From positions 748,364,056 to 748,428,055 of the forward strand of contig OY856413.1 in assembly GCA_963693085.1 (NCBI GenBank): a DNA stretch of 64,000 nt, read 5' to 3'. Within the stretch, counting starts at the first letter, position 1; each line of letters opens with the position of its first letter. The notes under the pieces were generated by a model that saw only the letters and a list, made by a program, of their open reading frames with translations, was not told the DNA's origin and did no database searches. Positions 1 through 12,358 of this stretch are shown here, piece after piece. Source of the stretch: Alisma plantago-aquatica (lineage: Eukaryota > Streptophyta > Magnoliopsida > Alismatales > Alismataceae). The translations under genes and the position numbers were made by a program.

Positions 1-529
1 CGTTTGATGATGTCAAAGTGTACCCAACGACATGTGTTGAGTGTAGTGATTTCAGGTCTAAGAATCACACTCACCACCATCACTGTGAGAGCTGACTGTG
101 ACTACCAAGTCATGGTTCCATGTGTCACTCTCACAGTGGGTCTGTCCGGTACCTTGTTCTCTAACAAGTACCTATGTGCTTGGTTTGATATCACTATATC
201 ATGACTAATGAGATTTTGTCATCAACCAACACATAATCTAGTCTTTAGTGTTATTGATGTCTATGGATATTTCCACAATAACAACCGACTAGGGACCAAA
301 CAAGAATGTATACTCTTAACATCCGTATGATCTCATCGTTTAGGTCCTCAACCCAAAAGCATACGTCATTGAGTAAAATCATTCTTTAGACATCTATCAT
401 GTTACACCATCATCTCAGAAACAGTTTAAACATATAGATTGGAAATTGCCTTTATTATTATTCAAATCATTTACAAAGTATCCCATTACAATCATCACAT
501 GACTTGCTCTATGAGCATACATACCAATA
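1..529 (-). repeat. Copia-1 3' LTR, partial
   Basis: Aligns base for base with 7011-7539. The window starts inside it. On the minus strand the LTR begins with TATTGGTATG where the other copy has TGTTGGTATG, so the terminal TG has lost its G by one transition. It follows directly after the polypurine tract. Confidence 0.93.
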
Positions 530-543
530 GACTCCCACTTGCA
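530..543 (-). other. Copia-1 polypurine tract
   Basis: Minus strand reads AAGTGGGAGTC just before the 3' LTR, the usual copia plus-strand primer. It almost touches the pol stop codon at 545-547. Copia-2 has the counterpart TTGGGAGTC before its own 3' LTR. Confidence 0.8.
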
Positions 544-544
544 C

Positions 545-2929
545 TTAGAGCCAGTCACCAAAGAAACGCAGTCCTTGTGACCTAGCATGACCATCATGCT
601 TCTGCTGAGAAAGGGCCTTAGTTAGTGGATCAGCTATCTTGTTTTCAGTTGGTACTTTGCAAATCTTCACATCTCCTCGCTGTACGATCTCTCGTATGAG
701 ATGGAAGCACCGCAGTATGTGCTTGGACCGCTGATGTGATCTGGGTTCCTTAGCTTGCGCAATAGCTCCATTATTGTCACAATAAAGCTCAATTGCATCA
801 CAGCTACTAGGAACTACACCAAGTTCAGAAATGAACTTCCTGATCCACACAGCCTCCTTTGATGCATGCGAAGCAGCAATATACTCGGCCTCTGTAGTAG
901 AATCGGCAACTATTTCTTGCTAGGAACTCTTCCAGCTTACAGCTCCATTATTAAGGCAAAACACAAATCCTGATTGCGATATGTAATCATCTTTATCAGT
1001 TTGGAAGCTTGCATCGCTGTAACCCTTTACAACCAGCTCTTCGTCGCCGCCGTAAACAAGAAACTGATCCTTAGTCCTTCGCAAGTACTTGAGGATGTTC
1101 TTTACGGCTATCCAGTGAGCATCCCCGGGATCTGACTGGTACCTACTCGTCATGCTGAGAGCATACGAGACATCTGGGCGTGTGCACAACATAGCGTACA
1201 TGATGGATCTGATGGCTGATGCATATGGGATCCCATTCATCTGCTCCCTCTCTTCACAAGATTGGGGACATTGAGCTCTAGAGACGGTGACTCCATGTAA
1301 CATGGGGATGTTGCCTCTCTTTGAGTTCTCCATGCTGAACCGCTTCAGCACCTTGTCAATGTACGTGCTTTGACTTAGTCCGAGAAGCCTTCTAGATCTA
1401 TCTCTATAGATCTTAATTCCTAGAATGTAGGATGCTTCTCCTAAGTCCTTCATTGAGAAAGTTTTCCCAAGCCAAGTGTTTACCTTCTCTAAGGCTAAGA
1501 CATCATTCCCCATTAAAAGTATGTCATCCACATACAATATGAGGAATGTGGTCAAGCTCCCACTAACCTTCTTGTACACACAAGGTTCATCTTCATTTTG
1601 AATAAAGCCAAACACTTTGACTTCCTCATCAAATCTAAGATTCCAACTCTGAGATGCTTGCTTCAATCCATAGATTGACCTTTGCAGTCTACAGACTTTA
1701 TTGGCATTCGTTGGATCTACAAAACCTTCAGGTTGTGTCATGTACACATCCTCATGAATATTCCCGTTAAGGAATGTAGTTTTAACATCCATCTGCCAAA
1801 TCTCATAGTCATAGTAGGATGCAATAGCAAGCATGATCCTGATGGACTTAATCATGGCAAATGGAGAAAAGGTTTCGTCATAGTCAACACCTTGAATTTG
1901 TCGAAAACCCTTTGCAACCAATCTACCTTTATAAGTTTGCACATTGCCATCCATGTCGGTATTTTTCTTGAAGACCCACTTGCACCCTATGGGTTTTACC
2001 CCTTCGAGTGGTTCCACCAAAGTCCATACTTTGTTGGAGTACATGGATTCCATCTCATATCTCATGGCTTCAAGCCATTTCTTAGAATATGGTCCCTCCA
2101 TAGCCTCTACGTAGGTAGTTGGATCATCATCTATGATCAACTCTCCACCTTCCTGAGTTACAAGGTATCCAAACCTCTCAGGTTCAAGGCGGGTCCTACT
2201 AGATCTACGAGGTCCTTGTGTTACCTGAGGAGATTGAGATTCCACAACACCTTGTGAATCTACATTTTCCTCTGGTACATCTACCGGTTCAATGTTTCCT
2301 TGTTGGGCTTGAACCTCTTCAAGCTCTATATTCCTCCCATTGTTTCCTTTGGAAATAAATTCCTTTTCTAGGAATACAGCATCCCTGGCAACAAACACTT
2401 TGTTGTCAGTAGGGTGGTATAGATAATATCCCTTGGTCTCCTTAGGATATCCAACAAAATAACATTTATCAGATTTGGGTCCAAGCTTATCAGGAAACAT
2501 TTTCTTGACGTAAGCCCCACAACCCCAAATCTTCATAAAAGACAAATTGGGACGCTTCCCAGTCCATATCTCATATGGTGTCTTTTGAACTGATTTAGAT
2601 GGTACACGGTTAAGTGTAAACGCGGCGGTTTCAAGAGCATAACCCCAGAAAGAAATTGGAAGATCAGCAAAACTCATCATTGATCGCACCATATCTAACA
2701 ATGTGCGATTCCTTCTTTCAGACACACCATTATGCTATGGTGTTCCAAGCGGAGTCCACTGTGATACAATACCACGGGCTCGCAGAAGGTCCTCAAACTC
2801 CTGGCTCAAGTATTTTCCACCTCGATCGGAACGAAGTGCCTTAATACTTTTACCAAGCTGGTTTTGTACTTCATTCATAAAATTCTTGAACCATTCAAGG
2901 GTTTCTGACTTATGTTTCATCAGGTACAC
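545..2929 (-). pseudogene. pol: Copia-1 pol: integrase C-terminal part, reverse transcriptase, RNase H
   Basis: One minus-strand frame of nearly 800 codons, broken only by two TAG stops (2735-2737 and 920-922); the pieces starting at 2929, 2725 and 850 are in phase. Visible in order: the end of the integrase core (SDRGGKY), the integrase C-terminal region (WGCGAYVK), RT with conserved WVFK, QMDVKT and YGLKQ, the catalytic YVDD (about 1523-1534), and RNase H with YSDASF, TTEAEY and the CDNNGAI metal-site region. It ends in GDWL followed by the polypurine tract. Both stops fall where the family usually has Gln or Lys; the first fits CAG to TAG. A frameshift near 2925 separates it from the upstream part. 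It copied retroelement RNA into DNA and integrated it; this copy cannot give full-length product. Confidence 0.92.
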
Positions 2930-3933
2930 ATAGCCATACCTACTAAATCATCAGTAAAGGTAATCAAGTACTGATACCCACCTCTGGCATTAGTTCTACA
3001 AGGCCCACATACATCAGTATGTATGAGTCCTAATAGATCACTAGCTCTCTCACCTTTACCTAAAAAGGGAGTTTTGGTCATCTTGCCCAATAAACAAGAT
3101 TCACATGTCTCTATTGATTCATAATCAAAAGAGTCTAGATAACCATCTTTATGGAGTCTAGAAATGCGCTTCTCATTTATGTTCCCTAGACGACAATGCC
3201 AAAGATATGTTTTGTTTGAGTCGTTGAGTTTTTGCTTTTTGGTGTTTACGTTGTATACACTTGTCTCCAAGTCTATCAAGTATAGACCATAAGACATAGG
3301 GGCACTGCCATAAAAGATCCCATCTTTAGAAATGGAACACTTTCCATTCTTAATAAGAAATTCAAATCCATCTTTGTCCAAACAAGAGACGGAAATGATA
3401 TTCCTATTTATGGTAGGTACATAATAGTAGTTCTTCAACTCTATTGTTAGCCCACTAGGTAGAGTTAACTCATAGGTTCCTACAGCACTGGCGGAAACTC
3501 TTGCCCCATTGGCAACACATAGTTCAACCTTGCCTTTCCCTAAAGGCCTACTTCTCTTAAGATCCTTCACATTTGAACAAATGTGAGATCCGCATCCGGT
3601 ATCAAGTACCCATGATGAAGAAGTAGTAAAGTTAATCTCTATCACGTATACACCAGAAGTAGAGATCTCTATCTCCGACTTCTTATTCCATTGTTCCTTC
3701 CATCCTCTCCATGTAGAAGAAATTGATTTGGTGAGAGAACACTTCTCTCCCTTACCTACTTTCTTCTTCACCAACGCATTAAGCATACATAGAGTGGATT
3801 CTAAGGCTCCTGGTATATCTGGATTCTGCAGAACACTTCTCACAGTCCTCAACCAGTCATGGAATTCATTCTCAATTAATTTTCCCATTTTAAAAGATGA
3901 TTCTTTTTCCATTCTACAAGAGAAAATTTTCAT
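2920..3933 (-). pseudogene. gag-pol: Copia-1 gag remnant fused to protease and integrase N-terminus
   Basis: A 337-codon frame. Residues 1-40 carry a typical copia Gag start (EFHDWLRTVRSVL). The frame then jumps within about 60 residues to the protease active site (SWVLDTGCGSH, about residue 110). The rest of Gag and its CCHC zinc knuckle are missing, a deletion of several hundred bases judged against Copia-2 gag, which is 289 residues. Further on are the GAG-pre-integrase module (WHCRLGNINEKR, then ESCLLGKMTK) with its zinc-binding His/Cys pairs, and the first catalytic Asp region of integrase (IHTDVCGP). The frame is lost just after TFTDDLV. Whether the in-frame deletion arose before or after insertion cannot be told from one copy. 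Confidence 0.9.
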
Positions 3934-5281
3934 TTTTCAAAACCTTTTTGATTTGATTTGAATAAAATTTAACGATAGTTAATTAGGCCTTTAACTAATT
4001 ACCGCTCCCACTATTTTGACTCAAATTGATTGCCCTCACCATCAATTCGGAAGATTGCAGCGTACAATCTTCTAGTGGGTCAAGATCCTAGAATCCTCTA
4101 AGCCATGGACCAGCTTTGGATGTCACCCACAACTCAGATCTTACGGGTAGGCAACTCTTTCCAATTGCATCCTATGCAACTCTTGATGAATGAACATGCG
4201 CAACACCTTGCCATGAACATTCTGTGCCTCTGGGCTTAGACGCTCTAAGAATCACCAATTAAGTCTAACCCAAAAGCCGACACGGTAAACATGCACCCTC
4301 TTTGGCAGAACCTACATGTCGACCCTTCACACTTCCACAAGATAGACGGCGCACCACGCTTTGGCGTAACCTATGCTTGGTCGATCAAGTTTTCCATGTG
4401 TGTCGCTAATGGAAGGCGTACAAGACTTAATATTTTAATGAGGGATTTGGTTTTTATACACATATACATATCCAAACACCACAATATATAGTACATATCA
4501 TATACATGATATATCCCACAGAAAACATGCATAAACGATAAAAGCAATGATTATGGCCATCCTATTGTGATTCCTCGAGCCAAGAGGAATCACGGTCATC
4601 TAGGTCTACATCACATGCAACCTATACAAGATGAAATCTGTGCCTACCTTTCTGGGTTTGATCAGCTCATCTCCATGAATGATCGGCTCGCCATCAGGTA
4701 GCTTGTTCGGGTGCCACCAGCCGATCGACTGGCGCCTCCAGCCGATCGGTTCACCAGTCATCGTGCATCTCCTCAGGTCGCCACCCGCTCGTCTCGTTCC
4801 TCGAACTGGCCGTCTGGATCACCAACCGATCGGTTCACGCCTTCAACCGATCGTCTTCAGGTCGTCCTCCATTCTTTGACATAATAGGAAATAAAATCTA
4901 TCCTATTTACAATTGAATTGTGAAACCCCGAGTTACATTCTGGGGGAGCAAAGGTAAGAAAAGAATTCTCGAATTATTTCGAGTTACATCAGGAATAGGA
5001 GAAAGAGAATTGGTGTGCAGACCGAGATGCAAGCAACCAAACAAACAACCACACACAGATATAGGGGTTTATAGGCCATAATCATGCTACACATCCACCA
5101 CAAAACTCATTTAAGGGTGACGTGTATCGAGTGCATTAATATTACATATCATATATGTATATTAGGGATTTGTGGAATGGACATGTATAAAGCCGATATT
5201 ATTCACATCGCATGCAATAAATAAAGGTGACAAACCAAAATCGATCATATCGATAATCCTAAAATATAGAGCGGTTGATGT
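3934..5281 (-). other. Copia-1 untranslated leader
   Basis: About 1.35 kb between primer site and gag start without a credible ORF. It aligns in blocks with the Copia-2 leader (44306-45646), including a stretch with CGTCTATCT followed by GAAGTGTGA (minus strand of about 4300-4400), so it is a family trait. At 4681-4860 it carries several CCGATCGGTTC-type motifs, the palindrome that is also clustered in the LTR. Confidence 0.7.
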
Positions 5282-5294
5282 GGCTCTAATACCA
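5282..5294 (-). other. Copia-1 primer binding site (initiator tRNA-Met type)
   Basis: Minus strand TGGTATTAGAGCC, one base from the standard plant TGGTATCAGAGCC, starting one base after the LTR end. This fixes the LTR boundary at 5296. Confidence 0.9.
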
Positions 5295-5847
5295 CTGTTG
5301 GGTTTTAGAGGAGGCAGAGAAGCAGCGGAAACAAAAATTTTCTCCCCAAACCCAGAACAAAAGGAATCGCGTCAACGTCTATATAATAGGAAAGATGGTT
5401 TGTGAATCATACCTTGTCCCGAGGCTTGCTCGGTGACAGTACCTCACGCCTTGCGCGGTCTTCACCTCTGGTCTTGGACGGTGTCTGTGCAACTCCTAGT
5501 CACACCGGGACTGAAGACTCCTCCTCCTACCGGACTGTCAGATGACAGTTGTCACCCTGAGCAGCAGTGACCTCCCGCCTCTGAAGTAGTCCACACGGAC
5601 CACCTGGAACTCCACTCTCCTTGTCCCACAAGGAAGTGGAAGGAGTCGCACCCTCCTGTTGACGTACTAGTCGCCAACACACTCTCCTGCTGTCAATTGC
5701 AACTGCAGTTGTCCTTCCCTCGCTGCACCTCCCTTTGCGGGAAGCACTTGCTCGGGCTCTCTCTCGGTTACCAAAACCAGAGAGAATGACAACTTTGCAG
5801 AGAAACCAACTTGCACTGAGTTGTACTCTGAGAAGCCCCCAATACCC

Positions 5848-5859
5848 CTATATATATAT
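5848..5859 (-). promoter_or_regulatory. TATA box in Copia-1 LTR
   Basis: Minus strand CATATATATATAGG, followed downstream by CTTCTCAGAG and ACAACTCAG. Copia-2 has CTATATATAGAGG with the same downstream context (43748-43760 and 50865-50873), which supports a conserved core promoter. Confidence 0.65.
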
Positions 5860-5956
5860 GCGAGTCATGGGACAGGGTTCTCTATGCCCGGCAATATGGG
5901 ACTAAAAGCAGGAGTAGAAGGGTTCGAGATTTTCCACAAAAGCAACCAACTCGCAA

Positions 5957-6351
5957 CTTGAACCGATCGATTCACAAGTGAACCGGTCATTTTGGGGACC
6001 TGAACCGATCGGTTCACTACTGAACCAATCATTTTGGACCCTTGAACCGATCGGTTCACTCATGAACCGGTCGGTTGGGGTTCCAGGTTGGTTCCCAATT
6101 GACTTTCCTTCTTTTGTTTCCAATTGGTATTGAATACCAATCCTTGTTCCAATCAAATTGGGCAAGTGAAATGCAAGGAAAATTCTCACCAACCCTACTT
6201 TCCCAAGTTGCTCGATTGCACCAGTTGAACCGATCGGTTCAACACTTGAACCGCTCATTTCATTCTGTGCATGAGCCGATCGGCTCAACAATTGAGTCGA
6301 CCGGTTCAGCAACCTCAGCCGACCGGTTCATCACATGAACCGATCGGTTGG
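5957..6351. repeat. Cluster of 16-bp palindromes in Copia-1 LTR
   Basis: Exact palindrome TGAACCGATCGGTTCA at 6001-6016, 6043-6058 and 6226-6241, exact variant TGAGCCGATCGGCTCA at 6272-6287, and at least five near copies (5958, 6020, 6062, 6310, 6334). The copies lie just upstream of the TATA box in the sense of transcription. Degenerate versions occupy the same place in both Copia-2 LTRs. Confidence 0.9.
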
Positions 6352-7539
6352 GAGTGCAGGTTGTGCAGAATCAGTCAAATGCGATTTCAATCAATCCGAT
6401 ACTCCAATCAATGTGTCCAACACCTTGAACATTATGATATTGAGCTATCTACTAATTGAGTGTTTAATTGAACTACTAAACTCCTTTAGTAATCAATCTA
6501 AACATTGCTTGTGGACAAAACTCCTCTTCCAGGTTAAATCCTATGTGTGTGACCCTGCAGGTCCATTTCACGTTGGCAATGAAAGTCCATAACACTTATG
6601 ACTTCACAAGCAAAGAGCGGTGTCTAGTCACACATCATTGCTACCCAAGTGAAAAAGAAAGTTGGAGAACAACTTTCATCCCTAAAATCCGTGAATGGTG
6701 TTATAGTGAATGTATAATTCCTTTTTCACTGATATCCAGAATGAACTCGAGGCATGGAACAGTCATCCTGTCAATGTTCATTCATTTCCTTGATTTCAGA
6801 GTGGACCGAGTGAGATGTGTGTGACATCAATATCACATATTAATTCACACGTGCATCCACATGCCTTTCTCAATCCTACTCATCAAGTGGCCAAGGATAT
6901 CAAACTCCCTCACGAGGGACAAATCCCGTATCTATCACTCACCCCTCAAAATCCCCATGTGTCAAAGCCACCCAATCATCACCTTTATAACAACCCATGT
7001 TTCAGGATTGCGTTTGATGATGTCAAAGTGTACCCTACGACATGTGTTGAGTGTAGTGATTTTAGGTCTAAGAATCACACTCACCACCATCACTATGAGA
7101 GATGACTGTGACTACCAAGTCATGGTTCCATGTGTCACTCTCACGGTGGGTCTGTCTGGTACCTTGTTCTCTAACAAGTACCTATGTGCTTGGTTTGATA
7201 TCACTATATCATGACTAATGAGATTCCGTCATCAACCAACACACAATCTAGTCTTCAATGTTATTGATGTCTATGGCTATTTCCACAATAACAGCTGACT
7301 AGGGACCAAACAAGAATGTATACTCTTAACATTCGTATGATCTCATCGTTTAGGTCCTCAACCCAAAAGCATACGTCATTGAGTAAAATCATTCTTTAGA
7401 CATCTATCATGTTACACCATCATCTCAGAAATAGTTTAAACATATAGATTGGAAATTGCCTTTATTATTATTCAAATCATTTACAAAGTATCCCATTACA
7501 ATCATCACATGACTTGCTCTATGGGCATACATACCAACA

Positions 7540-9052
7540 GACCAGTGGGAATCAGACATGGCTGTAAATGGTGGTTGTTCAATTTTCTAGGACCTAAATC
7601 TAGCTTGTCCATAAAGTTGGAAGTTGGAACAGGAAATGAAAGCATGTGTGCATAGTTTGGTTTACAAATCGAACCAAACTAACCAAGATGTTGAGGATTA
7701 ACATATCTGGTGCATATCCCTAAGTAATCATGATCGATTAGAGGCTCTATTCACTCTTACCTAATGTTGTTGACCCTTTCTTGCACTTCACTATCTTCAT
7801 CCTCAATGAGTCTCAATAAAAGGATATTTAAATGCAATATTGCATACACATGCATCTAAGTGTCTTATAAAATTTATCTAGTTCCCTATTATGGAGATTT
7901 AGGTAGTAAAACTCTAGACAAGTTTTGATATATTGTGGATCGAGTTGTTACTGATTTGTTCAACTATGGGACACCAGATTCTTGATTACTTTGTCAGTAC
8001 ACTCTTGGTCCCTAGTAAAGATTCCCCAAACATGTTAGAAGATGTCATAGTGTTCAGTTTGAGCCCAGTTTTCCTGGACCCCAATTGCCTAGTCGCCTCC
8101 CATGATATGTCTCTTTTTATACTATTGATCTTCCTGGTCCTAGCATGAATGGGAAGTAGAATCATAACAACATTCATGTGACATTGCATGTTGCAATTCC
8201 TCCTGCAGCACTTGGGAGTTTTAGTGCAATATAGAAATCTTATTAATGTAAGAATCTAGGTTATATATTCTTGCAAAATTAGAAGATAACAGTCTTATAA
8301 ATACTTGTTGATTCCTTTCCTGCCAAAAGGAAAATTAGTTTTATCAGAAATATAACTGATCCTCGACTAATTAAACAACTTATTTAGAATTTGGTAATGT
8401 TTCCCCATGAGCGTGTGTAGGTGATACAAAATCTATCAACACATTGTAATTGTTCTAACAGCAGCACTTTCAGAACTGGCATTTGATGGTTAACAAGAAT
8501 CCGTTGAAAAGAAATGACATGAAGCATTGGTTTTGTTACTTGTCAAATTCCCCTTTAAGGACTGTAGAGATTTGGATCTGTTTGTATCCATGCTATCTTG
8601 TTACTTCAGTTCTTGTAGGGTTTCTTTATATATGAAATTAGTAAAAGAAGAGGAAGAGAGTAAAGAGGGTGAAGAACAAAAAGAAATTGGACATATGGTT
8701 TCATATTGTTCGGAAGAGCCTCAATGTTGTTCTCAAACCTGCTTGGCCACAATGATCAAGAGTTGTTATATTGTGCTATGAGGAATCTAATAAAGTTTGT
8801 TTGACCATTAGTTCCTCCATGGTACTTGATTAGATCCTCAAGTGAAGACTAATGATCACCTGTTATCAAAAGTTATGCTAGCCTCACCCTTTGGAATAAC
8901 ACATGTTTCCTGCTATAGGTAGATACTCCCCTTACACATGATTATACCTTCTCGAGATTTTTCTTTGCTTTGATATATTTATTCTTTGATCTATGAATAA
9001 ACCATTTAGTGAGATTCTAATACATCTTCCTATGAATTTGACTTACTTCCAG
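7540..9052. other. Flanking DNA without recognised gene
   Basis: AT-rich. No ORF here resembles a protein I know. It ends in a pyrimidine-rich stretch and CAG at 9050-9052 that looks like the 3' splice site of the MA3 exon, so part of it may be old intron. Confidence 0.4.
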
Positions 9053-9263
9053 TGCATTCGGGATATAGCTATGCCATGATTCAATCATGAAGTTGTAAAG
9101 AAGGCACTACTTATGGCAATGGAGAAAAAGAATGACAAGATTCTTGACTTATTGCAGGAGGTTTATAGGGAAGGCATGATAACAACTAACCAGATGCCAT
9201 GAGGTTCTCAAGGGTCCAAGACAGCCTTGATCATCTATCAACTAACTATATTATGCGTCTGAG
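9053..9263 (+). pseudogene. MA3-domain exon remnant (PDCD4-like translation regulator)
   Basis: Translation from 9053 gives CIRDIAMP, one stop, then NHEVVKKALLMAMEKKND, ILDLLQEV and GMITTNQM, the hallmark second half of an MA3 domain as in PDCD4-like proteins, which bind eIF4A and regulate translation. After a second stop a one-base frameshift near 9203 restores FSRVQDSLDHL, which also fits the family. The piece is bounded by CAG (9050-9052) and a donor-like GGTATAC (9264), so it looks like one exon captured or left with its introns. No other part of the four-domain protein is visible. Two stops and a frameshift make it a pseudogene. The family call is firm; its origin is inferred. Confidence 0.8.
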
Positions 9264-9810
9264 GTATACTTAAGAAAAATCTTTTCCTAAGAATATGTAT
9301 ATATATTTGAATACCCCTATTAGAATGTTGATAAGTTTTGTGGATATATAATTATTCTAATATTATCATTTTTTATAGGAACACTCTTATTTTTTGGAAG
9401 ATTTTTGTTTATCGGTATCTTAGATAGTCTAATGTTATCTTTTTTGGTTTTGTAGAATGGCCATGTAAGCTTTCTCGTAGCACGTTATGATGGTGAGCTT
9501 AATTATTATTGGTGCCCTAATACATTTTGTGCTTGCCTACTAGGTATGTACATGCTTTGACCATTTTCATCTTGTCATCTTGACTAATCAGAAATGACAA
9601 ATCTATTTGGATATAAGCTTTAATCGAACAACATATTAAGTACTAGTATCATGATTTGTATTGCTAAAACTTGCTCCTTGTCGTTAATGATTTATATATC
9701 TACATTCGGTTGGCATCACAAGTGCATATGGTCCAACCAGTTTTCTTCTTAGATGGATTTGAATATTTGAAAATCACCACTTTTGGATGTAACTTGTCTC
9801 CTTCCTTTCT
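9264..9810. other. Probable degraded intron and possible small exon
   Basis: T-rich sequence. A block at about 9458-9541 is framed by TTTTGTAG and GTATGT, reads open for 28 codons and could be an exon, but I do not recognise the peptide. Confidence 0.3.
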
Positions 9811-9814
9811 AATT

Positions 9815-10900
9815 CACAGTTGTAGCAACAGCCATAGGCGCAACCATAGTCCTAGCCCCAGCCCCAGCCCCAGCCTCACCCTGTTAGTCAGTCTCAACTC
9901 CAGCCTCAGGCTCAAATCCCTCAAATACAGGCACCACAAAATGTACAACAACAAATTCCTATATGAGCCCAACAAGCTCATGTGCAGGCTCAAAAGCAAC
10001 CACTAAATACTCCTCCATAGATGCACATGGAAACACATCCATTGGGAAGGTTACCTGTTCAAATTACATAGCATCCTTAGCATCATCTCCTAGCACAACA
10101 CCCTCAAATGTCACAACCATAGATGCAACCTCATGTTAAACCACATCTTGCTAACTACTTGTACAAAAAAACAACATCTGAATCCACTTCTCCTGTCACA
10201 ACTGCAAATAGTTACTCAACCTCAACCTTAGCCACATAAGCTTCCTCTCATGATGTGACAAGGCTTTAGTCATATCCTCAGCATAAACTACAACAAGCTC
10301 TGACTACTGTTCCACAACAAAGGTCATATATGCACCCTCGGAAGTAGTTTCCTCACCATCCTACTCAAATGCAAAATCAAATTTCCCATCAAATGGCCCT
10401 AGTAAGACCATCACAAACTTGGGTTTCCATGCAAGCACAACAACCAAATATGGCTTTATCTCACCCATGTTACAGTCCTAATCAACCTAATGATCAATTG
10501 CATGCTCAATACTACACACGAATGCAATCATCAACACAAAATCAAAACCTGCCACATCAACATGTATGTGGATGTGTTCCTCCTCAATAAGGGACTCACC
10601 CATCACCACATGCTGCTTTCCCACACCAACTGTTTCGGCCACATACTACACCATATGGACAACACCAACTTCCTCCAAATCAACCTGCTCAACAACCAAC
10701 TTCAATGGTGCCTGCCATGTCACTACACCATGCTCAAAATAAGTTAAACATAATTGTAATGGTTGACCACCCTCCTGAGTCATTTGTTGGATAGGTTATC
10801 TTAGAAAGAGGGCTAGATGCTCCCATAGGAAATGACCAATTGGTTGGTAAAGGGCCAGATTATGGTTCAAGAACATTTGACAGTTCTTAAGGCAATTTAT
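9815..10900 (+). pseudogene. Degenerate Gln/Pro/His-rich coding remnant
   Basis: One frame reads for hundreds of codons as Gln-, Pro- and His-rich sequence (QPQPQPQPHP, then QIQAPQNVQQQIP, then QNQISHQMALVRPSQTW, then PYGQHQLPPNQPAQQ) interrupted by many TAG and TAA stops, most at sites expected to be CAG or CAA. This looks like an eroded exon for a low-complexity activation or RNA-binding region. A further block at 10800-10890 (GNDQLVGKGPDYGSRTF) is less biased and may be the continuation. I cannot assign a family. The change from Gln codons to stops fits decay of methylated cytosine. Confidence 0.5.
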
Positions 10901-12358
10901 GGGAGTTTTCTTGCTTCCAACACTCTTATTTTAGAATTGCATTCATGTCTGATTTCAGTCTGGAACATAAATAGTTTTTTATCATTAACTATGTTGGAAG
11001 TACTTATGATTCATAGTAGCATTAGTGTTTTCTTGGAGATTCTATTTTCATAGATCTAGAGGCATGGATGATGATTCTTTGTTGTTTTTCCCAATTCTTT
11101 AGGCTATTTTGAGTATCTGTTGTACTGGCTGATTGTATTTATATGTGTAAGCCCTTTCATTTTTCTGATTTATCACCAAAAGACCAACTTCATTACCCTA
11201 TTATGAACTAATGGCTTTTCTGGTGATGTTGTTGTTGTGATGTTGGAGTACCAGCTTGATACCCTTATAACAGTGTCCCTAAATGGTGTATGCGCTACTT
11301 CAAAAATAGTAATCATGACTCCTTCAGTTGTGTAGAGGCTGTTCAAGTTTGCATATAGGTCAAGATACACACTGCATTCACATGCCTCGTTAGTCATTAT
11401 AAAAAATACATACAACATTGGTAAAGAGGAGACCAAACCATATTTGAGCCTTATAAAAGGTTATAAGAGAAAACTCCCACCCTTGTATCTAGCACTTGTG
11501 CTTTTAGTTTCTTCTTTTCATCTTGTGGTGCATATACACCTAATTTTTACTATTTGAATATTGTACAAGTGAATCAAGTTGCTTTTACCTGGGTGCTTCC
11601 TGATTTACTTGCTTTTCTCAATGTTGCTTGATAGAATAAAGAAAAAGTTCAAGTCATACTTTTATATGTTGTTCTATAGTATATGCAGCCATGCTATGTA
11701 GAATTCTACCTATGCTCACTACACAATGTTGGGAAAATGGAGACTTAAAAGTTTTGGCTCCTCTGGGAGTTTAACCATATCAAGAATGGTTTCAAGGCAT
11801 GTTAAAATTCAAATACAATGCTTAGTTTCTCATGACGTTGTTTCTGGAAATTTTGATGTTCATTTCATGGATTAATGCTAGCAGAACACTATACCATCAA
11901 CTAAGAACATATTATTTGAAGTCTTGAACAGGTTCATCATTGAAGGGAGGTTTTTCAAAGTTCATCTGTTGACTCTTGGGAAGATAGTCATTGTTTGGAG
12001 GATTAGTAAGTGATCTCGTTAATAGGTATATGCTGAAAAGTCAGAAGTTTCATGTGTTTGCTTATAAGTTTTGTATTTGATTTCTTCTCTTCACATTGTG
12101 GTTTAACAATTTGGTACATCTGACAGTACATATTGGGGGTCGCACAAGTGAATGAAGTTTCCTTTACTTCTCATCTCTTCAAGGTACTAATTTTGTCATC
12201 TTATTCTCATAGCAACCTTCATTTATTCCATGTATGAATGCTTATATATCTTTATTAAACTATTTGGATGATCTTTACCTAATGACATATATGAATATTA
12301 ACTTCATCTCAGTAGATGTCCATATCTCCCTATCATACTGTTATACATAGAATTATTT
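10901..12358. other. No recognisable gene
   Basis: AT-rich, about 1.45 kb. Short ORFs only, none with a motif I recognise. Phrases such as TTTGTATTTGATTTC and GTGGTGCATAT recur near 11520 and 12090, hinting at an internal duplication. Confidence 0.4.

Larger units (their letters stand above)
1..7539 (-). mobile_element. Copia-1: Ty1/copia LTR retrotransposon, left end outside window
   Basis: A minus-strand copia element. The 529 bases at the left edge match the end of the LTR at 5296-7539 with about 17 differences (roughly 3 percent by eye), so both LTRs are recognisable and the insertion is fairly young. The order on the minus strand is LTR, tRNA-Met-type primer site, 1.35-kb leader, gag remnant, protease, integrase, RT, RNase H, polypurine tract, LTR. 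That order, with integrase before RT, defines Ty1/copia. The right flank GACCA (7540-7544) should be the target duplication; its partner is outside the window. LTRs over 2 kb suggest the Tork/Angela or SIRE side of copia, but I cannot fix the clade. Most of gag is missing, so the copy is not autonomous. Confidence 0.95.
5296..7539 (-). repeat. Copia-1 5' LTR, complete (2244 bp)
   Basis: Plus strand starts TGTTGGGTTTTAG and ends CATACATACCAACA, giving TG...CA termini on either strand. It contains a TATA box, the palindrome array at 5957-6351 and, near its upstream end, the region duplicated at 1-529. The LTR of Copia-2 has the same first 16 bases, the same TATA surroundings and the same order of blocks. 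Confidence 0.93.

Noticed and set aside
1682..2257. 191-codon plus-strand ORF
   Set aside because: It is the antisense shadow of Copia-1 RT. The minus strand carries all RT motifs in the same place.
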